Origin: a bacterium
Lineage (GTDB): Bacteria > Zixibacteria > MSB-5A5 > GN15 > FEB-12
Length of the DNA stretch: 64,000 nucleotides
NCBI GenBank assembly: GCA_016708025.1
Contig: JADJGQ010000002.1
Location: forward strand, 248,001 to 312,000
Direction: 5' to 3'
The translations under genes and the position numbers were made by a program. Below are positions 18,800 through 26,452 of the stretch, piece by piece (position 1 is the first letter of the stretch; every line of letters begins with the position of its first letter). The notes under the pieces were generated by a model, which was not told the origin of the DNA, did no database searches, and worked only from the letters and a program-made list of their open reading frames with translations.

Positions 18800-19220
18800 T
18801 GTGCGCTCCTCCCTGGGTCAGTTATCAACATGGGTGGTTGCTTTGAATCCTTTCGCGAGCAGTCGATTACCATCCCGGAGCAAAATGCTGCCCACCTATT
18901 CCCACAAATTTGTCAACATGTCAGTGTTAATAAGATTCAGAAAATCACTCTGTCGCAAAAGAGCTTAGCAGAGCGGCTAGAAACTATCCACAGTTCATTA
19001 ACATCATGTGAATCAATCAATTTCATCGCTGAGCTAATAATCAGGTCATGTGGATAGACGTCAAGCGGCAGCTAACAAATAATTCACACAATTTTGAATT
19101 AGTTGATTGATACAACGTTAGGCCGACACGGCCGTGGAAAAGAAAGCGACGCGTCGGACCAACGCGTCGCACATTTACATTCCCCTGTGGACAACCGGAA
19201 TGAATCACAAACGGTTATCG
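18800..19220. other. oriC: Probable replication origin (oriC) upstream of dnaA
   Basis: The 421-base spacer carries several DnaA-box-like 9-mers: TTATCAACA (18822-18830), TTGTCAACA (18910-18918) and CTATCCACA (18984-18992) on the plus strand, and CTATCCACA (19049-19057) and TTGTCCACA (19186-19194) on the minus strand. An AT-rich stretch at about 19070-19112 could be the unwinding element. The boxes deviate by one or two bases from the TTATCCACA consensus, and a cumulative GC-skew plot would be needed to confirm the position. Confidence 0.7.
19134..19170 (-). terminator. Rho-independent terminator of the mrp operon
   Basis: On the minus strand GCGACGCGT and ACGCGTCGC pair perfectly over 9 bp around a 7-base loop and are followed by TTTCTTTTCC. 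It lies 50 bases downstream of the mrp stop codon and insulates the origin region from that operon. Confidence 0.85.
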
Positions 19221-20279
19221 CTATTCAGTCTGTTCTATCGCGCGAGCGATCTCCTCGAACATCTTGATCTGTTGCGCATCTCCCTGAAGTGCCGCCGGTC
19301 GGCCTGAATCCGCTCCCTCACGAATTGACACCTGCAACGGAATCTCGCCAAGCAGATCGACACCAAGGCGCTTCGCCAGTTCCTTGCCGCCATTCTTTCC
19401 GAAAATATACTCGCGCTGACCGTTCGTTTCGAAATAAGCCATGTTTTCGATCACACCGATCACGCGAAGATGCGTGCGTTCGGCAAGTTTCGCCACGCGT
19501 CCTGCCACATGTGTGGCCGTTGCCTGAGGCGTAGTGACCACTAGTAGTTCCGCGGCTGGGATTGCCTGCGCGATCGTCAGCGTCACATCGCCGGTTCCGG
19601 GCGGAAGATCCAGAAAGAGATAATCCAGATCATCCCACATAACGTCGGTCAAGAACTGATTGATCGCCTTGTGCAGCATCGGGCCCCGCCAGATAACCGG
19701 ATCATCTTCGTTGACGAAAAATCCCATCGACACGACCTGGAGATTATCCCCTTTGCGGAGCGGGACGATCTTGTCATCGATAATGGTCGGCTGACCGTGC
19801 ACCCCGAGCATGCGGGGAATGGAGAATCCATACACATCGGCATCGAGCAGTCCGACTTTTTTTCCCAGTCGTGCCAGCGCCGAGGCGACATTCACTGTCA
19901 CTGTCGACTTACCGACTCCACCCTTGCCGGATGAAACGGCGATAAAGCGTTTGGCGAAATTAATGATAGTGGCAGGTTCACGTCCGGGAGCTTTTCCGAA
20001 TCCCAACTTCTCGCGTAACCGCGTGCGCTGTTCATCGGTCATCACGTCGAATACGACCTTGACCGAAGTTACTTCGGGGATAAGCCGAACACCGGCAGTA
20101 ACATCCTGGGTGATCTTATCCTTGAGCGGGCATCCCGGAACAGTCAGGGTAATACCGACCGTAACCGCGCCGCCGTCGATCTCCACGAACTTGACCATGT
20201 CAAGTTCGGTCAACGGCCGCTTCAGTTCAGGGTCTTCGATTCCGCTCAGGATGTGCAGAACAGTTTCTTTAGTGACCAT
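19221..20279 (-). CDS. mrp: Mrp/NBP35-family ATP-binding iron-sulfur carrier
   Basis: The 352-residue protein has an N-terminal MIP18/DUF59 domain (about 1-90) followed by a P-loop ATPase with the deviant Walker A SSGKGGVGKST. Further family motifs are LDADVYGFSIPRMLG, GPMLHKAINQFL and LDYLFLDLPPGTGDVTLTIA. Mrp proteins carry or insert Fe-S clusters into target proteins. The two C-terminal C-x-x-C cysteines of NBP35-type members are not visible, which is common in bacterial Mrp. AGAGGA lies five bases before the ATG at 20279, and the gene overlaps the Rrf2 regulator by 11 bases. Confidence 0.92.
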   Translation of the reverse strand: MVTKETVLHILSGIEDPELKRPLTELDMVKFVEIDGGAVTVGITLTVPGCPLKDKITQDVTAGVRLIPEVTSVKVVFDVMTDEQRTRLREKLGFGKAPGREPATIINFAKRFIAVSSGKGGVGKSTVTVNVASALARLGKKVGLLDADVYGFSIPRMLGVHGQPTIIDDKIVPLRKGDNLQVVSMGFFVNEDDPVIWRGPMLHKAINQFLTDVMWDDLDYLFLDLPPGTGDVTLTIAQAIPAAELLVVTTPQATATHVAGRVAKLAERTHLRVIGVIENMAYFETNGQREYIFGKNGGKELAKRLGVDLLGEIPLQVSIREGADSGRPAALQGDAQQIKMFEEIARAIEQTE

Positions 20280-20697
20280 CGCGTCCTCTCGTTTGCTGCT
20301 TGAACCGAATGTCCGAGAGTTTTGTTTCCCGGAAGACTCGTTCGAGGGCGGTCTGGGCCTTCCCATAAGTGCACTGCAACTCGCAGTTGGGGAGATTGAC
20401 ACATTCGTAGTTGCCGATTTGGCATTCAAACATCGTTAGTTTCCCCTGCATTGCCTCGATAACTTGCAGCAACGAGATCTCTCGTGGGGGGCGACTCAGC
20501 TTTACGCCACCACCATACCCTCGCACCGACAGAATGAGCCCCGCGCGACTCAATTCGGAAATAATTTGCGGCAGATACTTCGGCGGGATCGACTGGCGCT
20601 GCGCGATCTGGTTGGCGGTTGCGAGCTCACTTGGGTTGTGTGCCAGCTCCCACAATGCGCGAATAGCATATTCAGTCTTTTTGGTAATCACGCTCAA
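20269..20697 (-). CDS. Rrf2-family transcriptional regulator
   Basis: The 142-residue protein has the Rrf2 winged helix (TKKTEYAIRALWELA, IPPKYLPQIISELSRAGLI, RGYGGGVKLSR). A cysteine cluster C-x6-C-x5-C-x3-C at about residues 90-112 is close to the three-cysteine [2Fe-2S] site of IscR and NsrR. It probably senses iron-sulfur status or redox and controls the overlapping mrp gene and itself. The promoter should lie in the 196-base spacer at 20698-20893, where I could not fix an operator by eye. Confidence 0.88.
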   Translation of the reverse strand: MSVITKKTEYAIRALWELAHNPSELATANQIAQRQSIPPKYLPQIISELSRAGLILSVRGYGGGVKLSRPPREISLLQVIEAMQGKLTMFECQIGNYECVNLPNCELQCTYGKAQTALERVFRETKLSDIRFKQQTRGRDGH

Positions 20698-20893
20698 ATA
20701 TAACGGTTCTATTCCGCAGACACCAGAATTATGTAATATCGAAGATAACCAAAGCGGGATTGTAACTTTTGTGACACAACAACTTCGATAGATATTGCCC
20801 TGTTTTGAACGTAGGCTTGAGAATACATGAAAATGACCGCCCCAGTCCTCTTTAACGGAGGCAGACCAACCATCTGCCTCCGAAAAAGTCAGT

Positions 20894-21793
20894 TTAGAAG
20901 ATCGCCAGATGGGTTGGGCAATAGCGTTGGAAGTCTGTATAGGATTTGTCTGACATAAAGACCGCGATCTCCCCCAGCCTGAACCCAGATTTGATCATAA
21001 ACTGGTAGAGCGGGATATTTTCGGTCGGCACCCAGATCGAGATCTCTTCCTTTTTGGATGGATTGGTCCGACGGATCAATTCGGCAGCCGCTTTGACCAT
21101 GTAGTCGTTATTGACCGCCCCGATCGGTCCGATCCCCATTTTCTTGTAAATCAGGCCATACGCGACCCGCTTCCCTTTGTCGCGGAAGAGGAACGGCTCA
21201 AAGTGTTCGTTACTGGTCCAGAATTTCCACTCGACCGCCCGTTCGTAGCCGCGGACTTTCTTTTCCAGCGACATGATCCATTTCAGGTCGGCCGCACTCA
21301 ACTTGGTTGAAGCCTGAAGCCCAGTTGGCTTTGGCATCTTGATCTTTGAGGGATGTCGTCCCAGCCAGGCAAGCCCTTGAATCGGGACCATCCCGAACTG
21401 CGAGTAGATACCGACTGCCTGCATATTGTAAGAGAAAGTGCAGAGCGCGTGCGTCATTCCCGGCCTTTTCACATAGACCTTTTCGAGCAGTTTCCGCCCA
21501 ACTCCCTTGTCCTGCAAGGTCGGATCGATGAACAGATACCCCAGATACCACTGCTTGCCGCGAAGGAGCGCATGCGTGTAGCCAACTATCTTATTCCCCT
21601 TCCAGGCGCACCAGGACCGCTCTCCATCAGTCGCGAAAAGATGTTTCTGCACCGGCGGAAGTTCCTGCAGGGGGAACTTGATCGGTTTCATCGAGTGCTT
21701 TTTCCGAAGATGATTGAATGATCTCTCAACCATCTTGAAAGCGGGGAGAAGGTCCTCCATGCGGGACCGTCGAATCTTGACTGCTGAACTCAT
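20894..21793 (-). CDS. GNAT family N-acetyltransferase
   Basis: The 299-residue protein carries a GNAT domain in its first 150 residues. The acetyl-CoA site reads YLGYLFIDPTLQDKGVGRKL, followed by YNMQAVGIYSQFGMVPI. The second half (about 165-299) looks like a duplicated, degenerate GNAT fold with IWVPTENIPLYQFMIKSGF near its end. The substrate is unknown. GAGGAG precedes the ATG. It follows the membrane glycosyltransferase gene on the same strand at 30 bases distance. Confidence 0.82.
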   Translation of the reverse strand: MSSAVKIRRSRMEDLLPAFKMVERSFNHLRKKHSMKPIKFPLQELPPVQKHLFATDGERSWCAWKGNKIVGYTHALLRGKQWYLGYLFIDPTLQDKGVGRKLLEKVYVKRPGMTHALCTFSYNMQAVGIYSQFGMVPIQGLAWLGRHPSKIKMPKPTGLQASTKLSAADLKWIMSLEKKVRGYERAVEWKFWTSNEHFEPFLFRDKGKRVAYGLIYKKMGIGPIGAVNNDYMVKAAAELIRRTNPSKKEEISIWVPTENIPLYQFMIKSGFRLGEIAVFMSDKSYTDFQRYCPTHLAIF

Positions 21794-21823
21794 GACTGCT
21801 CCTCTATCTTTCGGTCGGCCAGA

Positions 21824-23227
21824 CTATCGACGCTGGTAGACCCGATATTCGGTGGTACGGTCGGAAAACCGCCTAAGTTCATGATATTGCACAAGAAAGT
21901 TCTCGTCATCAATAAACCTGCTGATGGGGGAGTCAATCGAGGCTACCAGATACTGCGGGCGGGTATCATTGACCAGATCGAAATAGCGCCCAGTCCGATT
22001 GTATTCCACCGCGATCGGCGAGACCAGCCCATCCCGGTCAAGTATGTTCCTCTTCGAGTAGTAGCCGATATACCCGATATCTTCCGCCGCGACAATCGCA
22101 TCCGGAGGTGCTTGCGCAAATAAGTAAGTCCCGATCTCCCGATGCACGCGCTCGGTAGTCTGTTGCATCTCCCGGTAATAACTGACCTGCGTAAAGGCCA
22201 GCGCCATCAAACCGACCATGGCCGCCACACCGATCCAATCCCCCAGTTCGGCACTTCTCGACGGTGCGATCCGGATGCGGCCATAGAGGTAGTTGATCCC
22301 CGCCGCGACAAAGATCAGAAATACCGGATAGATCGGCGTGATATACCAATGAAAGAGATGTGTCCTGCTCAAGGAGAAGAAAAGGAAGATCCCAACCAGC
22401 CAGGTCAGTTCCAGTTGGCCGGCATTCTGCGACCGATTCAACTCCCACGCGCCAATCAGCAACAGGACCAGCGTGATCCATCCAAAGGGAGAAGAGAGAT
22501 ACAATAGATAAACCAGTGCCTCAGTCGGTGGCATAGTGCCGAACTGGCTATACAGCGCCAGTTTGGCAGTGACAGAGTGCGGGATGATCGAACCGAAATA
22601 TTGCCAGGAGAAAAGGAGCCAGGGGCCGAGAATCATGACCGGAGTGAAGAGCATCCGAAGCCAGGATGACCTATCCTGCCAGAGATTGTAGGCCAGCAAC
22701 AATCCCAACAGCCCGATCCCCTCAGGACGTGTGACCGAAGCAAGGGTCGCCATACCAAGCGCGTAGATACCTAACTTGCGATGCTGGAAATAGAAGGCCG
22801 AGATCACCAGAAGCGTAAAGAACGCCGTCTCCATCCCGGATATCTCCGCCGGAATGGACCGGGGGAATCCGATATAAAGCGCGGCCGGAAGGATCGCCAG
22901 ATGCGTAAACCGAAGTGCCCGTGCGAACTTGTAGAGCACTACAGCGGTCAAGCCGGACGCGACCAAAGAGATAGCCAGCGCTCCCCAGATAACCGGGATA
23001 CGCAGCAAAGTAGTGATAGCCAGCAGTAACGTGAAGAGCGGAGTGGTAGTCCCAAGGACCCGTTCGCCTATATTATAAACGAACCCATTCCCGAGAGCGA
23101 TCTGTTCAGCGTACCGAAAAGTGATGAAAGCGTCATCGGCTGTGTAGCCGGTCAGGAAGTAGAACCCCAGTCGGGTCAGCAGCGCGGCGGCGAAAAGTCC
23201 AGTGCCGATAAGGCGAAGCCTGGACAT
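21824..23227 (-). CDS. GT-C membrane glycosyltransferase (ArnT/PMT-like)
   Basis: The 467-residue protein has about ten transmembrane helices and the GT-C hallmark of an early acidic pair in the first extracytoplasmic loop: YTADDAFITFRYAEQI, followed by GNGFVYNIGERVLG. Such enzymes transfer sugars from polyprenyl-phosphate donors on the periplasmic face, for example in lipopolysaccharide or protein glycosylation. A soluble C-terminal region of about 120 residues contains DRDGLVSPIAVEYNRTG. Donor and acceptor cannot be read from sequence. Confidence 0.78.
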   Translation of the reverse strand: MSRLRLIGTGLFAAALLTRLGFYFLTGYTADDAFITFRYAEQIALGNGFVYNIGERVLGTTTPLFTLLLAITTLLRIPVIWGALAISLVASGLTAVVLYKFARALRFTHLAILPAALYIGFPRSIPAEISGMETAFFTLLVISAFYFQHRKLGIYALGMATLASVTRPEGIGLLGLLLAYNLWQDRSSWLRMLFTPVMILGPWLLFSWQYFGSIIPHSVTAKLALYSQFGTMPPTEALVYLLYLSSPFGWITLVLLLIGAWELNRSQNAGQLELTWLVGIFLFFSLSRTHLFHWYITPIYPVFLIFVAAGINYLYGRIRIAPSRSAELGDWIGVAAMVGLMALAFTQVSYYREMQQTTERVHREIGTYLFAQAPPDAIVAAEDIGYIGYYSKRNILDRDGLVSPIAVEYNRTGRYFDLVNDTRPQYLVASIDSPISRFIDDENFLVQYHELRRFSDRTTEYRVYQRR

Positions 23228-23232
23228 AGCGC

Positions 23233-23421
23233 CTACCCTACATCTTCCTGATATACCTCGAGGTCGAACTCATTAGAGTGGTAATTAAACTTCGCGATAA
23301 TGACGTTGGGTCGGCAGCAGACTGAGCAGTCCTGCACGAACTCCTGGTTATCACCCTCGAGCTGGTCGATCGTGATGTCGTTTTCTTCGCCACAGCAGGC
23401 GCAGAGAAAAAACTGTTCCAT
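23233..23421 (-). CDS. Small zinc-ribbon protein (CPXCG type)
   Basis: The 62-residue protein has two cysteine pairs, CACCGEEND and DCSVCCRPNVI, spaced like a zinc ribbon of the CPXCG family of small cysteine-rich proteins. Function is unknown in the family. I chose the ATG at 23421 because the upstream in-frame extension is not protein-like. It lies five bases downstream of the glycosyltransferase start, apparently as a separate upstream member of the same operon. Confidence 0.72.
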   Translation of the reverse strand: MEQFFLCACCGEENDITIDQLEGDNQEFVQDCSVCCRPNVIIAKFNYHSNEFDLEVYQEDVG

Positions 23422-23553
23422 GGCCGGAAAATACGGTAACCGGTTCGGCGCTGTCAACGGCCAAAGCGCAAATGAGGAGAGAGAATTTTTCGTGCTGTCG
23501 ATTGCGCTTGACAAATACAACGGAATTGGTTGGTGGAAATGCGGGGTCGTGAT

Positions 23554-23621
23554 GTAGGTCGGGTTGAGCGGATTCACAAGCGAAGGCTTGAACTCAAGGA
23601 TTCACGTAGCGAAGCCCGACA
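23554..23621. repeat. Left half of a palindromic repeat (copy with an insert)
   Basis: This 68-base segment begins GTAGGTCGGGTTGA and ends CCCGACA. It matches, with a few substitutions and the same length, the left half of the complete palindromic element at 24988-25146. The matching right half lies at 24050-24122, and the 428 bases between the halves contain a small membrane-protein gene. Confidence 0.8.
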
Positions 23622-23643
23622 ATTTCTTCCTGACCTACGACGC

Positions 23644-24018
23644 TTAGCCTGCAAGACGAAAAATGAGGACCACCAATTCAAAAACTGCGATGAACGCAAG
23701 AAAAACTAGGTAAGGTTTGAAATTGGCTAGTCTGTAGGTTTCTCCGGAAAAAACCAGACCGAACTTCTTGTCACTCTGTTGCGAGCTATACCGCCTGCCG
23801 AACCAAACGCCAACTACGGCAGCCGCGAACATTATCCAAAACAGCGATCCTTGAATCAGACTGTTATTCAATATTTCTTGTAAAGTTGGAGGCAGCCCGC
23901 CGAAGTCTGATCGGGCCAGGACATACATAAGACACCCAACTATAGAGACTGCTCGATGGAACTTGATGAGCAAGGAAGTGTCTACGGTTCTGCTCTCACC
24001 TTGTAGGCTGGTATTCAT
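23644..24018 (-). CDS. Small membrane protein carried between repeat halves
   Basis: The 124-residue product has about three hydrophobic segments (around 23-38, 57-73 and 102-121), a basic linker and no recognisable family. It lies entirely within the sequence separating the two halves of a palindromic repeat that occurs uninterrupted 1 kb further on. That arrangement suggests the gene arrived as cargo of, or by insertion into, the repeat. It is not similar by eye to its neighbour at 24203-24574. Confidence 0.55.
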   Translation of the reverse strand: MNTSLQGESRTVDTSLLIKFHRAVSIVGCLMYVLARSDFGGLPPTLQEILNNSLIQGSLFWIMFAAAVVGVWFGRRYSSQQSDKKFGLVFSGETYRLANFKPYLVFLAFIAVFELVVLIFRLAG

Positions 24019-24049
24019 TAAGCTATCAGTCCTTCATAGTTCAACAATC

Positions 24050-24122
24050 TGTCGGGTTTCAGGCTTCGGTCAGTCTTGTGATGTCAGTCCAGACTTGTGA
24101 AGCCGCCTTCAACCCGACCTAC
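24050..24122. repeat. Right half of a palindromic repeat (copy with an insert)
   Basis: This 73-base segment begins TGTCGGGTTTCAG and ends TCAACCCGACCTAC. It equals in length, and largely in sequence, the right half of the element at 24988-25146. Its ends are the reverse complement of the left half at 23554-23621. Confidence 0.8.
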
Positions 24123-24151
24123 AAATTTCTCATGTGCGCGCTAGCTTGCGA

Positions 24152-24204
24152 CGTCATTGCGAGGAGCATGCGAGCGGAGTGAGCGGTCGACGAAGCAACC
24201 TCTC
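24152..24204. repeat. Dispersed REP-like repeat
   Basis: The segment opens CGTCATTGCGAGGAGC and closes GACGAAGCAACCTC. This is a widespread type of short intergenic bacterial repeat with imperfect internal symmetry. It touches the stop codon of the next minus-strand gene. No function is implied. Confidence 0.6.
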
Positions 24205-24574
24205 AACAGCTGAGTTGGTGCACCACTTCCAGGATCGGAACTAAAACCAATCCGGCTAAGATGTATCCCCGCGACCGTTTCATGTAATAGGGAGTCTTTC
24301 CCTTTGTTGCCTCCGAAGAATCTCCTGCTCTCTTAGCCTGAAAAGCGCAGATAGCCTGAGGAATCATCGTCCATAACATTATTGTTAGCAGGAGGCCAAT
24401 CATAATAATAGTGATGCCGAATCGCCACTCAGGACTGCAGCAGAAGTCTGCACCTCGATGCCATAATGCGGCAAATCGAAATGCGAAATAAATACAAGGA
24501 TACATAAAGACGTCAGCGAACTTGAATCCTGCATGTCCGACCCGCACTACGCGTGAATTGAATTCAATGGCCAT
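24203..24574 (-). CDS. Small membrane protein, unknown
   Basis: The 123-residue product has three or so hydrophobic helices (about 20-35, 52-72 and 103-118) and several cysteines. I do not recognise a family. Its 3' end runs into a REP-like repeat, so the last residues may be a recent replacement. It is followed upstream on the same strand by a frameshifted conserved gene. Confidence 0.5.
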   Translation of the reverse strand: MAIEFNSRVVRVGHAGFKFADVFMYPCIYFAFRFAALWHRGADFCCSPEWRFGITIIMIGLLLTIMLWTMIPQAICAFQAKRAGDSSEATKGKTPYYMKRSRGYILAGLVLVPILEVVHQLSC

Positions 24575-24583
24575 CGGCCGCCC

Positions 24584-24879
24584 CTACATACTCGGCACCC
24601 AGATGTTCTTCGCCTCGATTATCTCTACCTTGTACGACAACGGCAACGCATCCACTGTCTCGGTGAAGAAAAACATCCCCTTATAGTTGGTCAGGTACTG
24701 ATGTTTCTTTTCCAGAACCCGCCGATCCCATGTACCACCAGCCCATTCTCGAGCTTCCCGAGGATGCGCGTGAATTCTGTGGGATCGATCTTGACGATCG
24801 TTCCAATCGCTTTGGCCGCCTGAATAGCGGCGGCAGCCGCCGCAGCACCGGCTGTGGCAGAGTGTGCAGGTAGCATCAT
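24584..24879 (-). pseudogene. Frameshifted small conserved protein
   Basis: The first 54 residues (MMLPAHSATAGAAAAAAAIQ... through ENGLVVHGIGG) read in one frame that stops at 24691. From about 24722 downward the next frame continues as VLEKKHQYLTNYKGMFFFT and ends NIWVPSM at 24584. The joined protein, about 98 residues, resembles a small conserved family I recall that starts with an Ala-rich segment and has the pattern VVH-x-x-GGF...YQYLTSYKG...A-K-K-I-W-V-P. The break lies in a C-run between about 24716 and 24724, so it may be a one-base deletion, a sequencing error, or less likely programmed frameshifting. Confidence 0.65.
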
Positions 24880-24987
24880 GGTATCTCCTTTTTGGAAGTG
24901 CCGTCGGACAACCGACGGATACAGGAGAATATACTACCGGATGTCCGGGATATTCGAGGAAAAAGGAGGGGGGAGTTTTCTTGATTT

Positions 24988-25146
24988 GTAGGTCGGGTTG
25001 AGCGGATTCACAAGAGGAAGCCTGGACTCAAGGACACACGGAGCGAAACCCGACACTCGTTTAGCTGAAAAGCTGTCGGGTTTCAGACTCAATTTGGTAT
25101 AGAGCTCGCATTTCGGTCTTGTGAAGCCGTCTTCAACCCGACCTAC
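24988..25146. repeat. Complete palindromic (MITE-like) element
   Basis: The 159-base element has perfect 14-bp inverted ends (GTAGGTCGGGTTGA and TCAACCCGACCTAC) and further internal symmetry: GGATTCACAAG against CTTGTGAAGCC, and CCCGACA against TGTCGGG around an 18-base centre. It could fold into a long cruciform or RNA hairpin. It carries no gene. A second copy, split by a gene, lies at 23554-24122. No obvious target-site duplication is visible. Confidence 0.75.
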
Positions 25147-25400
25147 CTAAACAGGCTCAGCGGATTCGAACCACCCAATGCTATTCCAGAGCCGGTGCCG
25201 AATAGACGACTTCTTGGGCCCATTTACTCCTTGACCAAGGTCTACCACCGGATATATTCCGGCGAGCGATGTCGAGTCGGACGACCCCGCATATTGGGAG
25301 CAAAACTTCACGACAGATCGACGATCACATTCGACCATACCGCTGTCAGTAACTTCATTGGTCGGGACACACAAATTCATTGTGGTAAAGGGAGTGCATT

Positions 25401-25796
25401 ATGGCTCTACTTGTAGGAGCATTATTGGCGGCGGCAATAGCAGTCTTGGCGACCAGTGTCGGTTGGGATCGTGACCGATCCTTCTACGCAGTTGTGACCT
25501 TCGTCGTCGCTTCCCTTTACACCCTGTTTGCGGTGATAGGCGCTGACTCGAGCACGCTGCTGATAGAGATACTGGTTGGCGTGGTCTTTATTCTTGCGGC
25601 AGTTGTCGGCTATAAGAAGTCGCTCTGGATAGTGATGGTCGCCCTGGCGGGACACGGAATTTTCGACATTTTCCACGGAGCGCTCATCAACAATCCGGGG
25701 GTACCGGAATTCTGGCCGGATTTCTGTATGGCGTTTGATGTCTCCTTGGGCGCGTATTTCGCATGGCAACTTGGAAGCAAACGGATCCGAAGCTGA
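25401..25796 (+). CDS. Conserved small integral membrane protein
   Basis: The 131-residue protein has four hydrophobic segments and the conserved-looking motifs GWDRDRSFYAVVTFVVA, LAGHGIFDIFHGALI and NPGVPEFWPDFCMAFD. These recur in a small family of uncharacterised membrane proteins found in many bacteria. The GHGIFDIFHG histidines could bind metal. AAGGGAG lies seven bases before the ATG. The 254 bases between it and the palindromic element contain nothing I can identify. Function unknown. Confidence 0.72.
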   Translation: MALLVGALLAAAIAVLATSVGWDRDRSFYAVVTFVVASLYTLFAVIGADSSTLLIEILVGVVFILAAVVGYKKSLWIVMVALAGHGIFDIFHGALINNPGVPEFWPDFCMAFDVSLGAYFAWQLGSKRIRS

Positions 25797-25989
25797 TGAG
25801 ATCATCCTAATTGAGCGATGTGGGAATGAGCCTGCCTCCACCCCGAGCAGTAGTGATTCCAATCTGTTTGGGGCTGATATTCCTAACAGAAATAGCTAGT
25901 GGAATAGTCTGTTGGCTGTGAATGATAGCAGTCGGATTTTCGTCAGTATTTCCATCAAGTGCGACCGCACTTGGTAAAAATCAACTCGC

Positions 25990-26205
25990 TCAGCTAAAGC
26001 CGCCGGAACCACAACCCGGGCGAGCGCAGGAGGGCATACTTGGCAAAGTGCCGCCTCCCGATGAGACTGCGGCTGCAAAAACCGACAACTGCTTTTCCGT
26101 CTTCTCGGATTTGCATTTCGGGCAGGGGACCTGCTCATCGGGCGAACCGACTAATTCATCAAACTTCGCTCCACAATCAGCACACTTGTACTCAAAGATC
26201 GGCAT
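25990..26205 (-). CDS. FmdB-type zinc-ribbon protein
   Basis: The 71-residue product starts MPIFEYKCADCGAKFDEL, the hallmark of the FmdB/CxxC_CxxC putative regulatory zinc-ribbon family, with a second pair in PCPKCKSEK. The tail GGGTLPSMPSCARPGCGSGG is typical of the family. The role is unclear; a putative regulator of amide metabolism is the historical annotation. GGAG precedes the ATG. Its start overlaps the end of the candidate selenoprotein gene by 14 bases, so it is the last gene of a four-gene minus-strand operon. Confidence 0.85.
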   Translation of the reverse strand: MPIFEYKCADCGAKFDELVGSPDEQVPCPKCKSEKTEKQLSVFAAAVSSGGGTLPSMPSCARPGCGSGGFS

Positions 26206-26407
26206 TCTTCTGCTCCGGTTCCTTCTCTCGCTTTTCCTCAAACGACATGACCGCACCGGCCACGATTCCCATGGTCGTCGTGATCCATGGGCTGCACATG
26301 ATCTGTCAGGTGGAGCCGAACGCAGCGTAGACGTATGAGACAGCGAGTCCCAATCCACCGCCTACTGCCGCAAACAGCAAACCTCTGGTCAATCGTCGTT
26401 TTAGCAT
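26192..26407 (-). CDS. Small membrane protein with in-frame TGA (candidate selenoprotein, DUF6132-like)
   Basis: Reading from the ATG at 26407 gives 71 codons interrupted by one TGA at codon 34 (26306-26308). The first half is a membrane helix (LLFAAVGGGLGLAVSYVYAAFG). After the TGA the frame continues QIMCSPWITTTMGIVAGAVM and a charged tail. From memory, DUF6132-type proteins have G-T-C-P-I-T-S-N-P-Y-I-S-T at this place, so the TGA falls on their conserved cysteine. Selenocysteine is therefore a plausible reading, and a hairpin 15 bases downstream could be the SECIS. A nonsense mutation is the alternative. No good ribosome binding site is visible at the ATG. The gene lies between DUF302 and FmdB genes in one operon. 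Confidence 0.55.
26268..26291 (-). promoter_or_regulatory. Candidate bacterial SECIS hairpin
   Basis: On the minus strand CCCATGG and CCATGGG pair over 7 bp around the loop ATCACGACGA. The loop starts 22 bases after the TGA, inside the 16-37 base window I recall for bacterial SECIS elements. If the top G-C pair opens, the loop begins with G, as the consensus asks. The stem also encodes conserved residues (S-P-W and M-G), so it could be coincidence. Confidence 0.4.
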
Positions 26408-26452
26408 ACTATTAATGTCGGCAGACAAAACCGCCGAACTGAATCCTCTCTT

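Noticed and set aside
17861..19057. Long open frame on the plus strand across dnaA (about 398 codons)
   Set aside because: It is antisense to the clearly identified dnaA, arises from codon bias, and has no recognisable protein features.
23554..25146. Possible CRISPR or integron array from the recurring repeat halves
   Set aside because: There are only two copies, with no regular spacers and no integrase-type core sites or cas genes.
25147..25400. Overlapping open frames of about 75 codons on both strands
   Set aside because: Neither has a ribosome binding site, a recognisable family or a sensible composition; they lie in a repeat-rich patch.
25960..25978. Hairpin AAGTGC/GCACTT after the FmdB gene as a terminator
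   Set aside because: The stem is only 6 bp and no T-run follows it on the minus strand.
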